A stretch of DNA of 64,000 nucleotides from Shimia biformata (GCF_016888515.1 NZ_JAFEJK010000002.1:253868-317867); one strand, 5' to 3'. Numbered from the stretch's first letter, positions 27,226 through 36,804 are shown. The notes: generated by a model not told the origin, from the sequence alone. Translations and numbers: made by a program.

Positions 27226-27750
27226 ATGTGGGTGTTCGGATACGGGTCCTTGTTGTGGAACCCCGGTTTTGACTTCGGCGAAAGGGTGATTGCCACGCTT
27301 CCCGGCTGGCATCGCAGCTTTTGCATGCGGTCGATCCACCATCGCGGCACCGAGGCCGAACCGGGGCTGGTTCTGGCGCTTGATGCCATGGCGGGAGCGT
27401 CCTGCCAGGGGCTGGCGCTGAAGGTCGCGCCGGGTCACGAAGCGCGGACACTGGACTACCTGCGCGAGCGTGAGTTGATATCGTCGGCCTATCTTGAGCG
27501 TGTGCTGGATGTCGATCTGGCCGATGGCCGTCGGGTGGAGGCGGTGACATATGTCATCGACCCCGATCATGTGCAGTATTGCCATCTTGAGCTTGAGGAA
27601 CAGGCGCAGATCATAGCGCAGGCCGTGGGTGGGCGGGGGCCCAACACCGAGTATCTGCACAACACGGCAAGCCATCTGAGCGAATTGGGGATCGAGGATG
27701 ACGACCTTGCGTGGCTTTCCCGCCGCGTGGCGGAATTGAGCGCGTCATAG
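27226..27750 (+). CDS. ChaC-like gamma-glutamylcyclotransferase
   Basis: Cytoplasmic enzyme expected to release 5-oxoproline from glutathione. 174 residues starting MWVFGYGSLLWNPGFDF, the diagnostic substrate loop YGSL of the ChaC family, followed by LPGWHRSFCMRSIHHRG and the conserved catalytic glutamate region YLRERELISSAYLE. Divergent from the DUF2125 gene by 71 bases; 83 bases before the MotA-like gene. Confidence 0.92.
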   Translation: MWVFGYGSLLWNPGFDFGERVIATLPGWHRSFCMRSIHHRGTEAEPGLVLALDAMAGASCQGLALKVAPGHEARTLDYLRERELISSAYLERVLDVDLADGRRVEAVTYVIDPDHVQYCHLELEEQAQIIAQAVGGRGPNTEYLHNTASHLSELGIEDDDLAWLSRRVAELSAS

Positions 27751-27833
27751 GCGCTTGGCAGGTTGACCTGTTGCGCGTAGGCTGATCCGGACCAAAGAAC
27801 CGACCCAATAACAAAGCGTCAGGATACGTCCAA

Positions 27834-29075
27834 ATGGACCAGCCAGACCTCGAGGCCGAGCTGCATTTCTCGCATCCCATCAGACAGATTGTCATGATGT
27901 TAATTGTGCTGGGATTGACCGGGGCCCTGATCTATTTCGCCTTGCCGCGCGTTTTTCCCGTGTTCCAGGCGAACCCGTATCTGAACGGCTTTATCTTCTT
28001 TGTCTTTCTGATCGGGGTATTTGCCTGTTTTGCACAAGTGTTGTCGTTGATTTCGTCGGTGCGCTGGATCGAAGGGTTTGCCGGGCAATTGCCTGAGCAT
28101 GAACAGGTCGTGCCGCCGTCGTTACTGGCGCCGCTGGCGGCATTGCTGCGCAAGCGCGGCGCCCACAGCCAGATCAGCGCGTCTTCGGCCCGATCGATCC
28201 TGGATTCCGTGGCGACGCGGATCGACGAAGGGCGTGAAATCACGCGTTACCTGGTCAACATGTTGATTTTCCTCGGGCTTCTGGGGACTTTTTACGGGCT
28301 GGCGACGACGGTTCCTGCCGTGGTCGACACCATCCGCAGTCTTGCCCCGCAAGAGGGCGAGGGCGGGGTCGAAGTGTTTTCACGGTTGATGACCGGGCTG
28401 GAAAGCCAGCTGGGTGGTATGGGGATCGCCTTCGCCTCATCGCTTTTGGGGCTGGCAGGATCGCTGATCGTCGGCTTGCTGGAACTGTTCGCAGGCCATG
28501 GCCAGAACCGATTTTATCGTGAACTTGAGGAATGGCTGTCGTCGATCACCCGGCTTGGCTTTTCCACGGCAGAAAGCGACATTGGCGGCGAACAGCATGC
28601 GGTTGCCGGTGTGCTTGACCATATGGCCGAGCAGATGGCGTCGCTGCGCGAGATGTTTCGCGCCTCGGAAGCCGAACGCGCCGTCGTTGATGAGCGGCTG
28701 ACCGACCTCGCCGCTGCGATCGAACGGATGACCGACCGGATGGAGACGCAGGCTCCGACCACGCACGCGCTGCTCCGCGTCGCCGAGGGGCAGGAACGAC
28801 TGATCGAAGTGCTTGAGGCGCGCGGCACGGACGAAGGCGACGGGATCGACGCCGAAAGCCGGATGCGGTTGCGGTCGATCGATGTGCAGATGCTGCGCAT
28901 CCTTGAAGAGATTTCCGCCGGACGGCAGGAATCCATGACGCAGCTGCGAGGCGATCTGGCAACCCTGAACCAGACCTTGACGCAATTGTCCGAATCCGGC
29001 CGCCCGCGTGCCATGGGCAAGCTGCGCCGCGCCGTCGAGGGGACGTCATCCCCGAACAGGGACAAGGAGGGCTGA
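27834..29075 (+). CDS. MotA/ExbB-like membrane protein with coiled tail
   Basis: 413-residue inner-membrane protein of the MotA/TolQ/ExbB proton-channel class. Four helices are visible: about 20-40, 48-72, 142-165 and 195-221. The last two carry the family core, with MLIFLGLLGTFYGLATTVPAVV and LGGMGIAFASSLLGLAGSLIVG. Between helices 2 and 3 lies a cytoplasmic stretch of about 70 residues, and after helix 4 a helical tail (about 225-400, e.g. LDHMAEQMASLREMF) predicted to be cytoplasmic. It stops 3 bases before the MotB/OmpA-like gene, so the two must act together as an ion-driven stator-like complex. This is not flagellar: no flagellar genes are near. Confidence 0.88.
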   Translation: MDQPDLEAELHFSHPIRQIVMMLIVLGLTGALIYFALPRVFPVFQANPYLNGFIFFVFLIGVFACFAQVLSLISSVRWIEGFAGQLPEHEQVVPPSLLAPLAALLRKRGAHSQISASSARSILDSVATRIDEGREITRYLVNMLIFLGLLGTFYGLATTVPAVVDTIRSLAPQEGEGGVEVFSRLMTGLESQLGGMGIAFASSLLGLAGSLIVGLLELFAGHGQNRFYRELEEWLSSITRLGFSTAESDIGGEQHAVAGVLDHMAEQMASLREMFRASEAERAVVDERLTDLAAAIERMTDRMETQAPTTHALLRVAEGQERLIEVLEARGTDEGDGIDAESRMRLRSIDVQMLRILEEISAGRQESMTQLRGDLATLNQTLTQLSESGRPRAMGKLRRAVEGTSSPNRDKEG

Positions 29076-29078
29076 TCC

Positions 29079-31646
29079 ATGGCCCTGTCCCGCCGCACGG
29101 GTCAAAGGTTTCAGGCCTCGATCTGGCCCGGCTTCGTGGATGCGATGACCGGGCTGTTGCTGGTCCTGATGTTCGTCCTGACGATCTTCATGGTGGTGCA
29201 ATTCGTCCTGCGAGAGACGATTACGGGACAGGAAACCGAATTGGATGCGCTGTCGGCGGAAGTGGCGGCACTGGCCGAGGCGCTTGGGCTGGAACGCGAT
29301 CGGACTGCCCGTCTTGAGACAGATTTGGGCAGTGTCAGAGCGACGCTTGCAGATACCCGCGCCGAGGCTGATGAACAGGCCGCGCTGATTGCATCATTGA
29401 CGGCGGAACGTGCTGCGCAGGACGCCGCGCTTGCCCGCGCCCGCACCGAGATCACCGCATTTGAGGCTCAGGTCGCCGCGCTGATTGCAGAGCGCGACAG
29501 CGGGCTTGCAGCCATCGCTGCGCTTGAGGGTGAAAAGGCTGATTTGCTGACCGAGCAAGAGGCGCTGAACACCGCGCTGGCCCTTGCGCGTGACGAAATC
29601 GACGAGGCGGCAGAAAACGCCCGCCTTGCTGCCACCCGCCGCGAGGCGCTGGAAGCATTGATTGCCGATTTGCGCCGCGAAAACGCCGAAAATGCCGATG
29701 CCAATGCAGCGCTTGCCGCGCGTGTCGAGGGGCTGGAACAGGAACTGACGGCGGAAGAGGCGGAAAAGCTGGCCGAGGCCGCCGCAGCCGAAGCACTCCG
29801 TGAACGGCTGAAGAATGCAGATGCGGAGCTGACTGCGATGACATTGGCGCTGGAAGCACAGCGCAAACGTGCCGAAGACACTCTGACGCTTTTGGCTGCT
29901 GCGGAAAAGGCGCGGGATGACCTGTCGCAACAGCTGGCCGCGGCACTGTTGGAGGGTGAAACCACCGATGCCGAACTTGCGGCGGCATTGCTGGCGCTGG
30001 AGGGGGCCAAGGCGCTGGCAGCGGATCAAGAGGCGGACTTGCGCGCGCTTCGGGCCGAGCTTTCAGCGACGCTTCTGGCCTTGGAAAACGCCCGGATGCA
30101 GGCCGAGGGCCGGGGCATTCGAGTGTCGTCGCTCGAGGATGAACTGGCTTCGGCCATGCTTGCGCTGGAACAGGCGCGGGCAGAGCTGGGAACGCGCGAC
30201 GGTGATATGGCATCGGTTCAGTCGCGGCTGGCCGCGGCTCTGCTGGACCTTGACAGAAACGCCGCCACTATCGCTGAACTTGAGGCGCGGTTGGCGGCTT
30301 CGCAAAGCGCTGCTGACGATGCGCAGGCAGCGCTGCAGACTGACCTGAAGCGGCTGGAAGCTCAGCTGGCGGCGGCGCTTGAGGCGAAACTGGCGGCCGA
30401 GACCCGGGCAGGGGCCGCAACCGAGGGGCGGCAAGCCGCAGATGAACAGATACTGTCGCTGGAGCAGCAACTGGCCGCCGCACTTGCCGCCCAGAATGAA
30501 GCCGAACGCCGTGTTGCCGGGTTCGATGAGCGCGAAGCCGACCTTCTGGAACAGCTTGCTTTGGCCAGGGCCGCCCAGACGTCGGCTGAGAAAGCCCTTG
30601 CCGAAAACCGCGACGCGACGGAGTCCCTGTCGGCGCAATTGGCCGAGGCGCTGGCCGCCAAGCGCCGTGCTGAGGAAGCGCTGTCGGCATCCGGCGTGGA
30701 TGACGCGGACCTGCAGCAACAGCTTGCCGCCGCGCTTGCCGCGAAACTTGCCGCCGAGAACAAGCTGGCGGATCAGGCCGAGGTTGAGCGCCAGTTGGCG
30801 GCAGCATTGGCCGCGCGCAAGGCGGCAGAGGCCCAGGCCGAGGCGACATTGACCGAAGCCGAACAGCGCGCCGCGTTGCTTGCGGTTGCCAACCGCAAAC
30901 TGGCCGAGGAAGAAGCGAAATCCGCAGATGCCGCGCGGCAGGTGGCGCTGCTGAACCAGCAGGTCGCGCAATTGCGCCGACAATTGGGGTCACTTCAGGC
31001 TCTGCTCGACGATTCCAAGGCCCGGGACGAGGCCGCGCGGGTTCAGCTTGAATCGCTGGGCACCGAGCTGAACGCCGCCCTTGCCCGCGCCGCCGCAGAA
31101 GAGCGCAAGCGCCGCGAGTTGGAAGAAGCCGAGCGTATCCGCCTGCAGGAAGAAGCCGCGCGTCTGAGGGCCGAGGCCGAAAACCTTGAGAAATACCGCT
31201 CGGAATTCTTCGGGCAACTGCGCGACGTGCTGGGCCAGCAAGAAGGCGTGCGCATCGTCGGGGACCGGTTTGTGTTCTCGTCCGAGGTGCTGTTCGAAAT
31301 CGGCAGCGCCACCCTGTCGGACGAGGGCAAGGGAGAGATTGCCAAAGTTGCGGAGATTTTGAAATCTGTGGCAGCGGACATTCCTGCGGGTATCGACTGG
31401 GTGTTGCAGGTCGATGGCCATACCGACAGCCAGCCTTTCTTCAGCCCCGGCAAATATGCCGACAACTGGGAGCTCAGCCAGGGGCGGGCCTTGTCCGTGG
31501 TGCGGTTCCTGATCGAGGAACTGGGCATCCCGCCAGAGCGTCTGTCGGCAAACGGGTTTGGCGAGTACCAGCCAATCGACCCCGATACCACGCCCGAGGC
31601 GCTTGCACGTAATCGCCGGATCGAGTTGAAATTTACCGAGAAGTGA
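29079..31646 (+). CDS. MotB/OmpA-like protein with giant coiled coil
   Basis: 855-residue partner of the MotA-like protein. Residues 16-44 are a single membrane helix preceded by WPGFVDAMTGLL, where Asp21 aligns with the proton-binding aspartate of MotB, TolR and ExbD. Residues about 46-710 are an almost unbroken Ala/Glu/Leu-rich coiled coil with eight copies of a [QER]LA[AE]AL phrase. The C-terminal 140 residues form an OmpA-like peptidoglycan-binding domain (VLFEIGSATLSDEGKGEI, VDGHTDSQPF, ALSVVRFLIEELGIPPERLSANGFGE, NRRIELKF). Topology: coil and OmpA domain in the periplasm. Function unknown; in the motor-protein class rather than simple structural proteins because of Asp21 and the partner. 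Confidence 0.9.
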   Translation: MALSRRTGQRFQASIWPGFVDAMTGLLLVLMFVLTIFMVVQFVLRETITGQETELDALSAEVAALAEALGLERDRTARLETDLGSVRATLADTRAEADEQAALIASLTAERAAQDAALARARTEITAFEAQVAALIAERDSGLAAIAALEGEKADLLTEQEALNTALALARDEIDEAAENARLAATRREALEALIADLRRENAENADANAALAARVEGLEQELTAEEAEKLAEAAAAEALRERLKNADAELTAMTLALEAQRKRAEDTLTLLAAAEKARDDLSQQLAAALLEGETTDAELAAALLALEGAKALAADQEADLRALRAELSATLLALENARMQAEGRGIRVSSLEDELASAMLALEQARAELGTRDGDMASVQSRLAAALLDLDRNAATIAELEARLAASQSAADDAQAALQTDLKRLEAQLAAALEAKLAAETRAGAATEGRQAADEQILSLEQQLAAALAAQNEAERRVAGFDEREADLLEQLALARAAQTSAEKALAENRDATESLSAQLAEALAAKRRAEEALSASGVDDADLQQQLAAALAAKLAAENKLADQAEVERQLAAALAARKAAEAQAEATLTEAEQRAALLAVANRKLAEEEAKSADAARQVALLNQQVAQLRRQLGSLQALLDDSKARDEAARVQLESLGTELNAALARAAAEERKRRELEEAERIRLQEEAARLRAEAENLEKYRSEFFGQLRDVLGQQEGVRIVGDRFVFSSEVLFEIGSATLSDEGKGEIAKVAEILKSVAADIPAGIDWVLQVDGHTDSQPFFSPGKYADNWELSQGRALSVVRFLIEELGIPPERLSANGFGEYQPIDPDTTPEALARNRRIELKFTEK

Positions 31647-31652
31647 TCGGTG

Positions 31653-32606
31653 TCACCGCAGATCGTGGAAGATACTGGCGGCGCTGATTTCGGCATCGCC
31701 GCGCGTCAGAACCGCGTGGCCGTGGTAACCCCCCGTCGGCCAAGGCCCGCGCGCCTTGCGGCCTGACGCCCGGAACAGGCGCGCCTGGGTTTTGTCCAGC
31801 TGTATGGTTTGTTCGACGATCACCCCTTCCGGTCCTTCCAGTAACAGGCTCAATTCATCGCCTTTCCGCGCCCCAAAGGCATGTGCGACAAGCACTATCG
31901 CGGGTGAGCGCGTGGTGACATCTGTCCCACCGCCATCCTGTTTGACCCTGTCAAAATTCGGGATGTGATCCGATAGGGCCACACCGATGAGACCTCCGGC
32001 CTGATACGTGACCGGCTCTGCCCAAAGCGTGCCCTCATCCCCGGCGCCGCATTGCTTGGAATTGGGCGCAAAGGGATCAACCGGCGTACCGTTTTTTCGG
32101 ATCGTGAAATGCAGGTGCGGAAAGGCCGCCTTGCCGCTTTGACCGATCAGGCCGAGGCGCTCCCCGGCGGCGACCTTTTGCCCGTTTGCAACTGCGATGC
32201 TGCCGTTCTGCAAGTGGCAATATTGCGTGACCCAGCCTTGGCCGTGATTGATGACAACCCCGTTGCCGCATTCACGACCCGAGATCGCGGCCTCTGTGCC
32301 AGTTGTGAACCCGCTGTCCGGCATGCCGTCGCGCAGCCCGGTCACGATGCCCGCCCGCGCCGCCAGAACCGGCACGCCCCTGTGCATTGCCCGGCGGGTC
32401 GGGACAGCGAAATCCGTGCCGGTATGCCCGTCATAGCTCAACGCGCCACAGGTGAAGTCAGCGTAGCCCGGGCCGGGATCGCGATCGACATAGTTCTGGA
32501 CGAAGCAAGTGACATCGTCGGGGCAGTCAAACGGCCCCCCAAAAAGCGGATCGGCCACCGCATGGGTGGCCGATAGCAAGAGGACGGGCAGAAGCCCGCG
32601 CATCAT
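31653..32606 (-). CDS. M23-family peptidoglycan endopeptidase
   Basis: Exported zinc metallopeptidase of the LytM type, 317 residues with a signal peptide (MMRGLLPVLLLSATHAVA). Zinc ligands: His and Asp in DGHTGTDFAVPT, His in WVTQYCHLQNGS and HLHFTI. Six or more cysteines suggest disulfide bonds, in keeping with a periplasmic site. A C-terminal beta domain of about 110 residues follows the catalytic part. The start overlaps the clpA stop (ATGA, 32603-32606). It converges on the OmpA-like gene with 6 bases between. Confidence 0.92.
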   Translation of the reverse strand: MMRGLLPVLLLSATHAVADPLFGGPFDCPDDVTCFVQNYVDRDPGPGYADFTCGALSYDGHTGTDFAVPTRRAMHRGVPVLAARAGIVTGLRDGMPDSGFTTGTEAAISGRECGNGVVINHGQGWVTQYCHLQNGSIAVANGQKVAAGERLGLIGQSGKAAFPHLHFTIRKNGTPVDPFAPNSKQCGAGDEGTLWAEPVTYQAGGLIGVALSDHIPNFDRVKQDGGGTDVTTRSPAIVLVAHAFGARKGDELSLLLEGPEGVIVEQTIQLDKTQARLFRASGRKARGPWPTGGYHGHAVLTRGDAEISAASIFHDLR

Positions 32607-34924
32607 TCAGCGGTCAAAAGTGGTGGTTTCTTGCGACCGGTCAGGCGCGGTTTTTCGGGCCCTTCATAGCTCAGATCCAAAGCGCCATCCTTGACGCCCA
32701 CCTTGACGACGCCACCCTTGGCCAGGGCGCCGAACAGAAGTTCCTCGGCCAGCGGTTTCTTGATGTGCTCCTGGATCACGCGGCCCAGTGGACGGGCGCC
32801 CATCTTGTCGTCATAGCCCTTGTCTGCGATCCATTCCGCCGCCTCGGGGGACAGTTCGATGGTGACGTTGCGGTCCAAAAGCTGGGCTTCCAGTTGCAGC
32901 ACGAATTTCTCGACCACCTGCATGATGACGTCCTTCGGCAGCGGCGCAAACGAGATCACCGCGTCCAGACGGTTGCGGAATTCGGGCGTGAAGGTGCGTT
33001 CGATCGCGGCGGTGTCTTCGCCCTCGCGCCGGTCGCGGCCAAAGCCGATCGCCGCCTTCGCCTGTTCCGCGGCCCCGGCATTCGAGGTCATGATCAGGAT
33101 CACGTTGCGGAAATCCACCGTGCGGCCGTTGTGATCGGTCAGCGTGCCGTGGTCCATCACCTGCAACAGGATATTATAGACATCCGGGTGCGCCTTCTCG
33201 ATCTCGTCGAGAAGCAGCACGCAATGCGGGTGTTGGTCGACACCGTCGGTCAGTTGTCCGCCCTGATCAAAGCCGACATAACCCGGAGGTGCCCCGATCA
33301 GGCGGCTGACAGCGTGTTTCTCCATGTATTCGGACATGTCGAAGCGCAGGAGTTCTACGCCCAGTGTTGCCGCCAATTGCTTGGCGACTTCGGTCTTGCC
33401 GACACCGGTGGGCCCGGCGAACAGATAGTTGCCGATGGGTTTTTCCGGTTCGCGCAGCCCGGCACGGGCCAGCTTGATCGCACTGGACAGGGCATCGATG
33501 GCGTCATCCTGCCCGAAGACCACGCGTTTTAGCGATTTCTCGAGGTCCTTCAGCACCTCAGCATCGTTCTTGGACACGTTTTTCGGAGGGATGCGGGCGA
33601 TCTTGGCGACCACTTCCTCGATCTCTTTGACCCCGATCGACTTGCGCCGTTTCGACGCTGCCACCAGATGTTGTGCCGCGCCTGCCTCGTCGATCACGTC
33701 GATCGCCTTGTCCGGCAGTTTGCGGTCGTTCATGTAGCGCGCCGACAGTTCGACGGCGGTCTTGATGGCGTCATTGGTGAATTTGACGCTGTGGTGTTCC
33801 TCGAAATAGGGCTTCAACCCCTTCAGGATCTTGACCGTGTCCTCGACCGAAGGTTCGTTCACGTCGATCTTCTGGAACCGGCGCGACAGCGCGCGGTCCT
33901 TTTCGAAATGCTGGCGGAACTCCTTGTAGGTCGTGGACCCCATGGTGCGCAGCTTGCCGCCCTGAAGTGCGGGTTTCAGCAGGTTCGAGGCATCCATCGC
34001 TCCGCCCGAGGTGGCACCGGCACCGATGACGGTATGGATCTCGTCGATGAACAGCACCGCGTCCTTGTGGTTCTCAAGCTCGGTCACGACCGCCTTGAGC
34101 CGTTCCTCAAAGTCGCCGCGATAGCGGGTGCCCGCGAGAAGCGCGCCCATGTCGAGCGAATAGATGGTGGTTTCCGACAGTACCTCTGGCGTGTCGCCAG
34201 AGACGATCTTGCGCGCCAGCCCTTCGGCGATAGCGGTTTTCCCGACGCCGGGATCACCGACCAGAAGCGGGTTGTTCTTGCGACGTCGGCACAGCACCTG
34301 GATACAGCGTTCAACCTCGTGGTCACGGCCGATCAGCGGGTCGATGTCGCCCGAGCGTGACTTGGCGTTTAGGTCGACGCAATATTTGTCCAGTGCGCTT
34401 TCCTTCTTTTCGCCTTCGACGGCTTCCTGCATCTGCTCATCGTCATCCGAGCCGATGACCGGGCGGGCCTCGCCATAGGCGGGGTCTTTGGCGACGCCAT
34501 GGGCGATGAAATTCACCGCGTCATAGCGGGTCATGTCCTGTTCCTGAAGGAAATAGGCGGCGTTCGATTCCCGCTCGGCGAAGATCGCGACAAGCACGTT
34601 TGCCCCGGTCACTTCTGAACGTCCCGAAGATTGCACGTGGATTGCAGCGCGTTGAATGACGCGCTGGAAGGCGGCTGTGGGTGCGGCCTCGGACCCTTCG
34701 ATATCGGTCACAAGGTTCGACAGGTCGTCCTCGATGAACTCAAGCAGGGTCGTACGCAGCTCGGACACGTCCACGCTGCACGCCTGCAGCACCCGCAGCG
34801 CGTCGGGTTCATCCAGAAGCGCCAGCAAAAGGTGTTCAAGCGTCGCAAACTCATGCCGGCGCGCATTGGCAAGCCCGAGTGCGGCATGGATAGCCTGTTC
34901 GAGTGTGTTCGAGAATGATGGCAC
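32603..34924 (-). CDS. clpA: ATP-dependent Clp protease ATP-binding subunit ClpA
   Basis: Hexameric AAA+ unfoldase that feeds ClpP. 773 residues starting at GTG (34924) with AAAGGAG 10 bases upstream. The N-domain (LEQAIHAALGLANARRHEFATLEHLLLALL) is followed by AAA-1 with Walker A GDPGVGKT at 223-230 and AAA-2 with GPTGVGKTEVAKQL near 505, Walker B VLLLDEIEKAHPDV and a C-terminal D2-small domain (PLGRVIQEHIKKPLAEELLF). The lack of a long middle domain distinguishes it from ClpB. No clpS is adjacent here. Confidence 0.97.
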   Translation of the reverse strand: MPSFSNTLEQAIHAALGLANARRHEFATLEHLLLALLDEPDALRVLQACSVDVSELRTTLLEFIEDDLSNLVTDIEGSEAAPTAAFQRVIQRAAIHVQSSGRSEVTGANVLVAIFAERESNAAYFLQEQDMTRYDAVNFIAHGVAKDPAYGEARPVIGSDDDEQMQEAVEGEKKESALDKYCVDLNAKSRSGDIDPLIGRDHEVERCIQVLCRRRKNNPLLVGDPGVGKTAIAEGLARKIVSGDTPEVLSETTIYSLDMGALLAGTRYRGDFEERLKAVVTELENHKDAVLFIDEIHTVIGAGATSGGAMDASNLLKPALQGGKLRTMGSTTYKEFRQHFEKDRALSRRFQKIDVNEPSVEDTVKILKGLKPYFEEHHSVKFTNDAIKTAVELSARYMNDRKLPDKAIDVIDEAGAAQHLVAASKRRKSIGVKEIEEVVAKIARIPPKNVSKNDAEVLKDLEKSLKRVVFGQDDAIDALSSAIKLARAGLREPEKPIGNYLFAGPTGVGKTEVAKQLAATLGVELLRFDMSEYMEKHAVSRLIGAPPGYVGFDQGGQLTDGVDQHPHCVLLLDEIEKAHPDVYNILLQVMDHGTLTDHNGRTVDFRNVILIMTSNAGAAEQAKAAIGFGRDRREGEDTAAIERTFTPEFRNRLDAVISFAPLPKDVIMQVVEKFVLQLEAQLLDRNVTIELSPEAAEWIADKGYDDKMGARPLGRVIQEHIKKPLAEELLFGALAKGGVVKVGVKDGALDLSYEGPEKPRLTGRKKPPLLTAE

Positions 34925-35187
34925 TGCTCACGTGCTCCTTTCATGGATTGGGTCGTCCGGGACGTCGGTCCCCATCGACCATAGTCTCTAATGGTTAAGC
35001 TTGGTCTATCTGGGCCGGTCTTCAAGTGTTTTCTGCAAAATTCTGTTCACAATGGCGGATATTCACGCTGATATGCGGCGATCCGGGCGCAGTGGAGAAG
35101 CACCGAGCGCCCGGTGTTTCGTCGATTCGTTGAAAATCCGGGTCGGATACATAGATTTTGGGCCCTGAGCATTTCGAAAGGGTAGAT

Positions 35188-35949
35188 ATGCAACGAATGA
35201 TGGCGGGAATCGCTGGCGCAGCACTGGCTGTGTGCTTTACGGCGGGCATGGTGGGTGCGGGTGACTTGGCACAGGTAACTGGCTCGGCTGGGTATCGCGA
35301 ACGCATTGCGCTTCCACCGGATGCGGTTCTGTCGGTCGAACTTCTGGATGTGTCGAAGATGGATGTCGCCGCGACGGTGATGTCATCCCAGCGCTTCCGC
35401 ATGGATGCCGTGCCGCAGACATTTGCATTGGCTTATGATCCGGCGTTGATCGACGAGCGAATGAGTTATTCGCTGGCTGCGCGCATCGAGTTGGACGGAA
35501 AGGTGCTGTTCCGGACGACGCAGGTCTACCCGGTGTTGACCCGTGACGCGGGTCCCCATGCCGACCTGATGCTGGTCAGTGCCGGGTCCGAGCCCAAGCC
35601 CGCCAGCGCGGTGCAATGGTCCGGCCGGTGGGGAATCGTCGCGATAGGTGAACAGGACTTGTCGACCGGGGAAATGCCGGTGATCGACCTGAACGATCCG
35701 CAACGCATGGGGCTGAAAGGCGCCTGCAACACCTATGTCGGCGCGACAGAGGCGACTGGTGGCAAACTGCAGTTCAAGTCCGGCATGGCGGGCACAATGA
35801 AAGCCTGCCCGCCGGAGATCGAACAGATCGACCGCGATATCATTACAGCGCTTGAAGCCACTGACCGGTATGAGGTCGACGGCGACCAGATGCGGTTTCT
35901 GGATGCGAACGGGGTGTCCGTCCTGTTCTTGCGCCGGGTGACTGAATAG
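35188..35949 (+). CDS. YbaY-type plus META (HslJ) domain exported protein
   Basis: 253 residues from the ATG at 35188 (AAAGGGT upstream). A signal peptide (MQRMMAGIAGAALAVCFTAG) precedes a YbaY/YscW-like beta domain (about 32-140: GYRERIALPPDAVLSVELLDVS, YSLAARIELDGKVLFRT), then a META domain (about 155-250) with GACNTYVGATEATGGKLQF and the paired cysteines of GACNTY and KACPPE. META/HslJ proteins are linked to outer-envelope stress and antibiotic tolerance; the role here is unknown. There is no lipobox, so the product is probably soluble periplasmic. Confidence 0.87.
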   Translation: MQRMMAGIAGAALAVCFTAGMVGAGDLAQVTGSAGYRERIALPPDAVLSVELLDVSKMDVAATVMSSQRFRMDAVPQTFALAYDPALIDERMSYSLAARIELDGKVLFRTTQVYPVLTRDAGPHADLMLVSAGSEPKPASAVQWSGRWGIVAIGEQDLSTGEMPVIDLNDPQRMGLKGACNTYVGATEATGGKLQFKSGMAGTMKACPPEIEQIDRDIITALEATDRYEVDGDQMRFLDANGVSVLFLRRVTE

Positions 35950-35974
35950 CGCGTTTGACGCAGGCCGCGAGGCC

Positions 35975-36742
35975 TCAGAAACTGTCCTTGCGCCTGCGCA
36001 CTTCGGCGAAGACGGCGACCGGGTCCGCACCTTCCATCCCGACAGCTTTCTGAACCCCGGCGGTGTGGCCGCGCAGGAACGGGTTGGTCGCCAGTTCCTC
36101 GGCCAAAGTCGAGGGCACGGTCGGTTGCCCGTCCGCGCGGGCGGCGTCGATGGCGGCGGCGCGGGATTTCAGATCGGCATTGTCCGGGTCAACCGTCAGA
36201 GCGAATTTTGCGTTTGATGCGGTGTATTCGTGGCCCGAACAGACAATTGTCGTCTCGGGCAGGGCGGCCAGTTTTGAAAGAGAATCGAACATCTGCTCGG
36301 CACTGCCTTCGAACAGACGCCCGCAGCCAAGCGCCATCAGGCTATCGGCGGTAAAGACCGCGCCGGTATCGGGAAAATAGAAAGCGATGTGGCCAACCGT
36401 GTGGCCCGAGACGTCGATCACCTGGGCTTTCTCCGAGCCAATCACCACGCTGTCACCCTCGTTCACCGCGATGTCGAGATCGGGCAGCCGGTGCGCATCC
36501 GCCGCTGCGCCCACAACCTTGGCCGGGTGGTCTGCCAGCAATGCGGCCAAACCGTCGACATGATCCCAGTGGTGGTGAGTCAGCAGAACGTGCGACAGTT
36601 TCCACCCCCTTTCCGCCAGCGCCGCCGAAATCGGGGTGGCGTCGGGTACGTCGATACAGGCGGTCTTGCCGGTTTCGGTATCATGCACGAGGAAAGCGTA
36701 ATTGTCGGCAAGGCAGGGGATGGTGACGATTTCGAGGGGCAT
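35975..36742 (-). CDS. gloB: Hydroxyacylglutathione hydrolase (glyoxalase II)
   Basis: Metallo-beta-lactamase fold enzyme that hydrolyses S-lactoylglutathione to lactate and glutathione in methylglyoxal detoxification. 255 residues, with the metal motif THHHWDHVDG, the later ligands GHTVGHIAFYF and FTADSLMALGCGRLFEG, CSGHEYTASNAKFAL and the C-terminal glutathione-binding FLRGHTAGVQKAV. Divergent from the methyltransferase gene; 62-base gap. Confidence 0.96.
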   Translation of the reverse strand: MPLEIVTIPCLADNYAFLVHDTETGKTACIDVPDATPISAALAERGWKLSHVLLTHHHWDHVDGLAALLADHPAKVVGAAADAHRLPDLDIAVNEGDSVVIGSEKAQVIDVSGHTVGHIAFYFPDTGAVFTADSLMALGCGRLFEGSAEQMFDSLSKLAALPETTIVCSGHEYTASNAKFALTVDPDNADLKSRAAAIDAARADGQPTVPSTLAEELATNPFLRGHTAGVQKAVGMEGADPVAVFAEVRRRKDSF

Positions 36743-36804
36743 GGAAATTTACCTGTTCATTGCTATGTTGAGGCCAAGACTTGCCGATTGAGGCGACGGG
36801 CGCA

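Noticed and set aside
27834-31646. Zorya anti-phage system (ZorAB)
   Set aside because: The MotA/MotB-like pair fits the class, but the long coil is in the wrong subunit and there are no ZorC, ZorD or ZorE genes; the surroundings are housekeeping genes.
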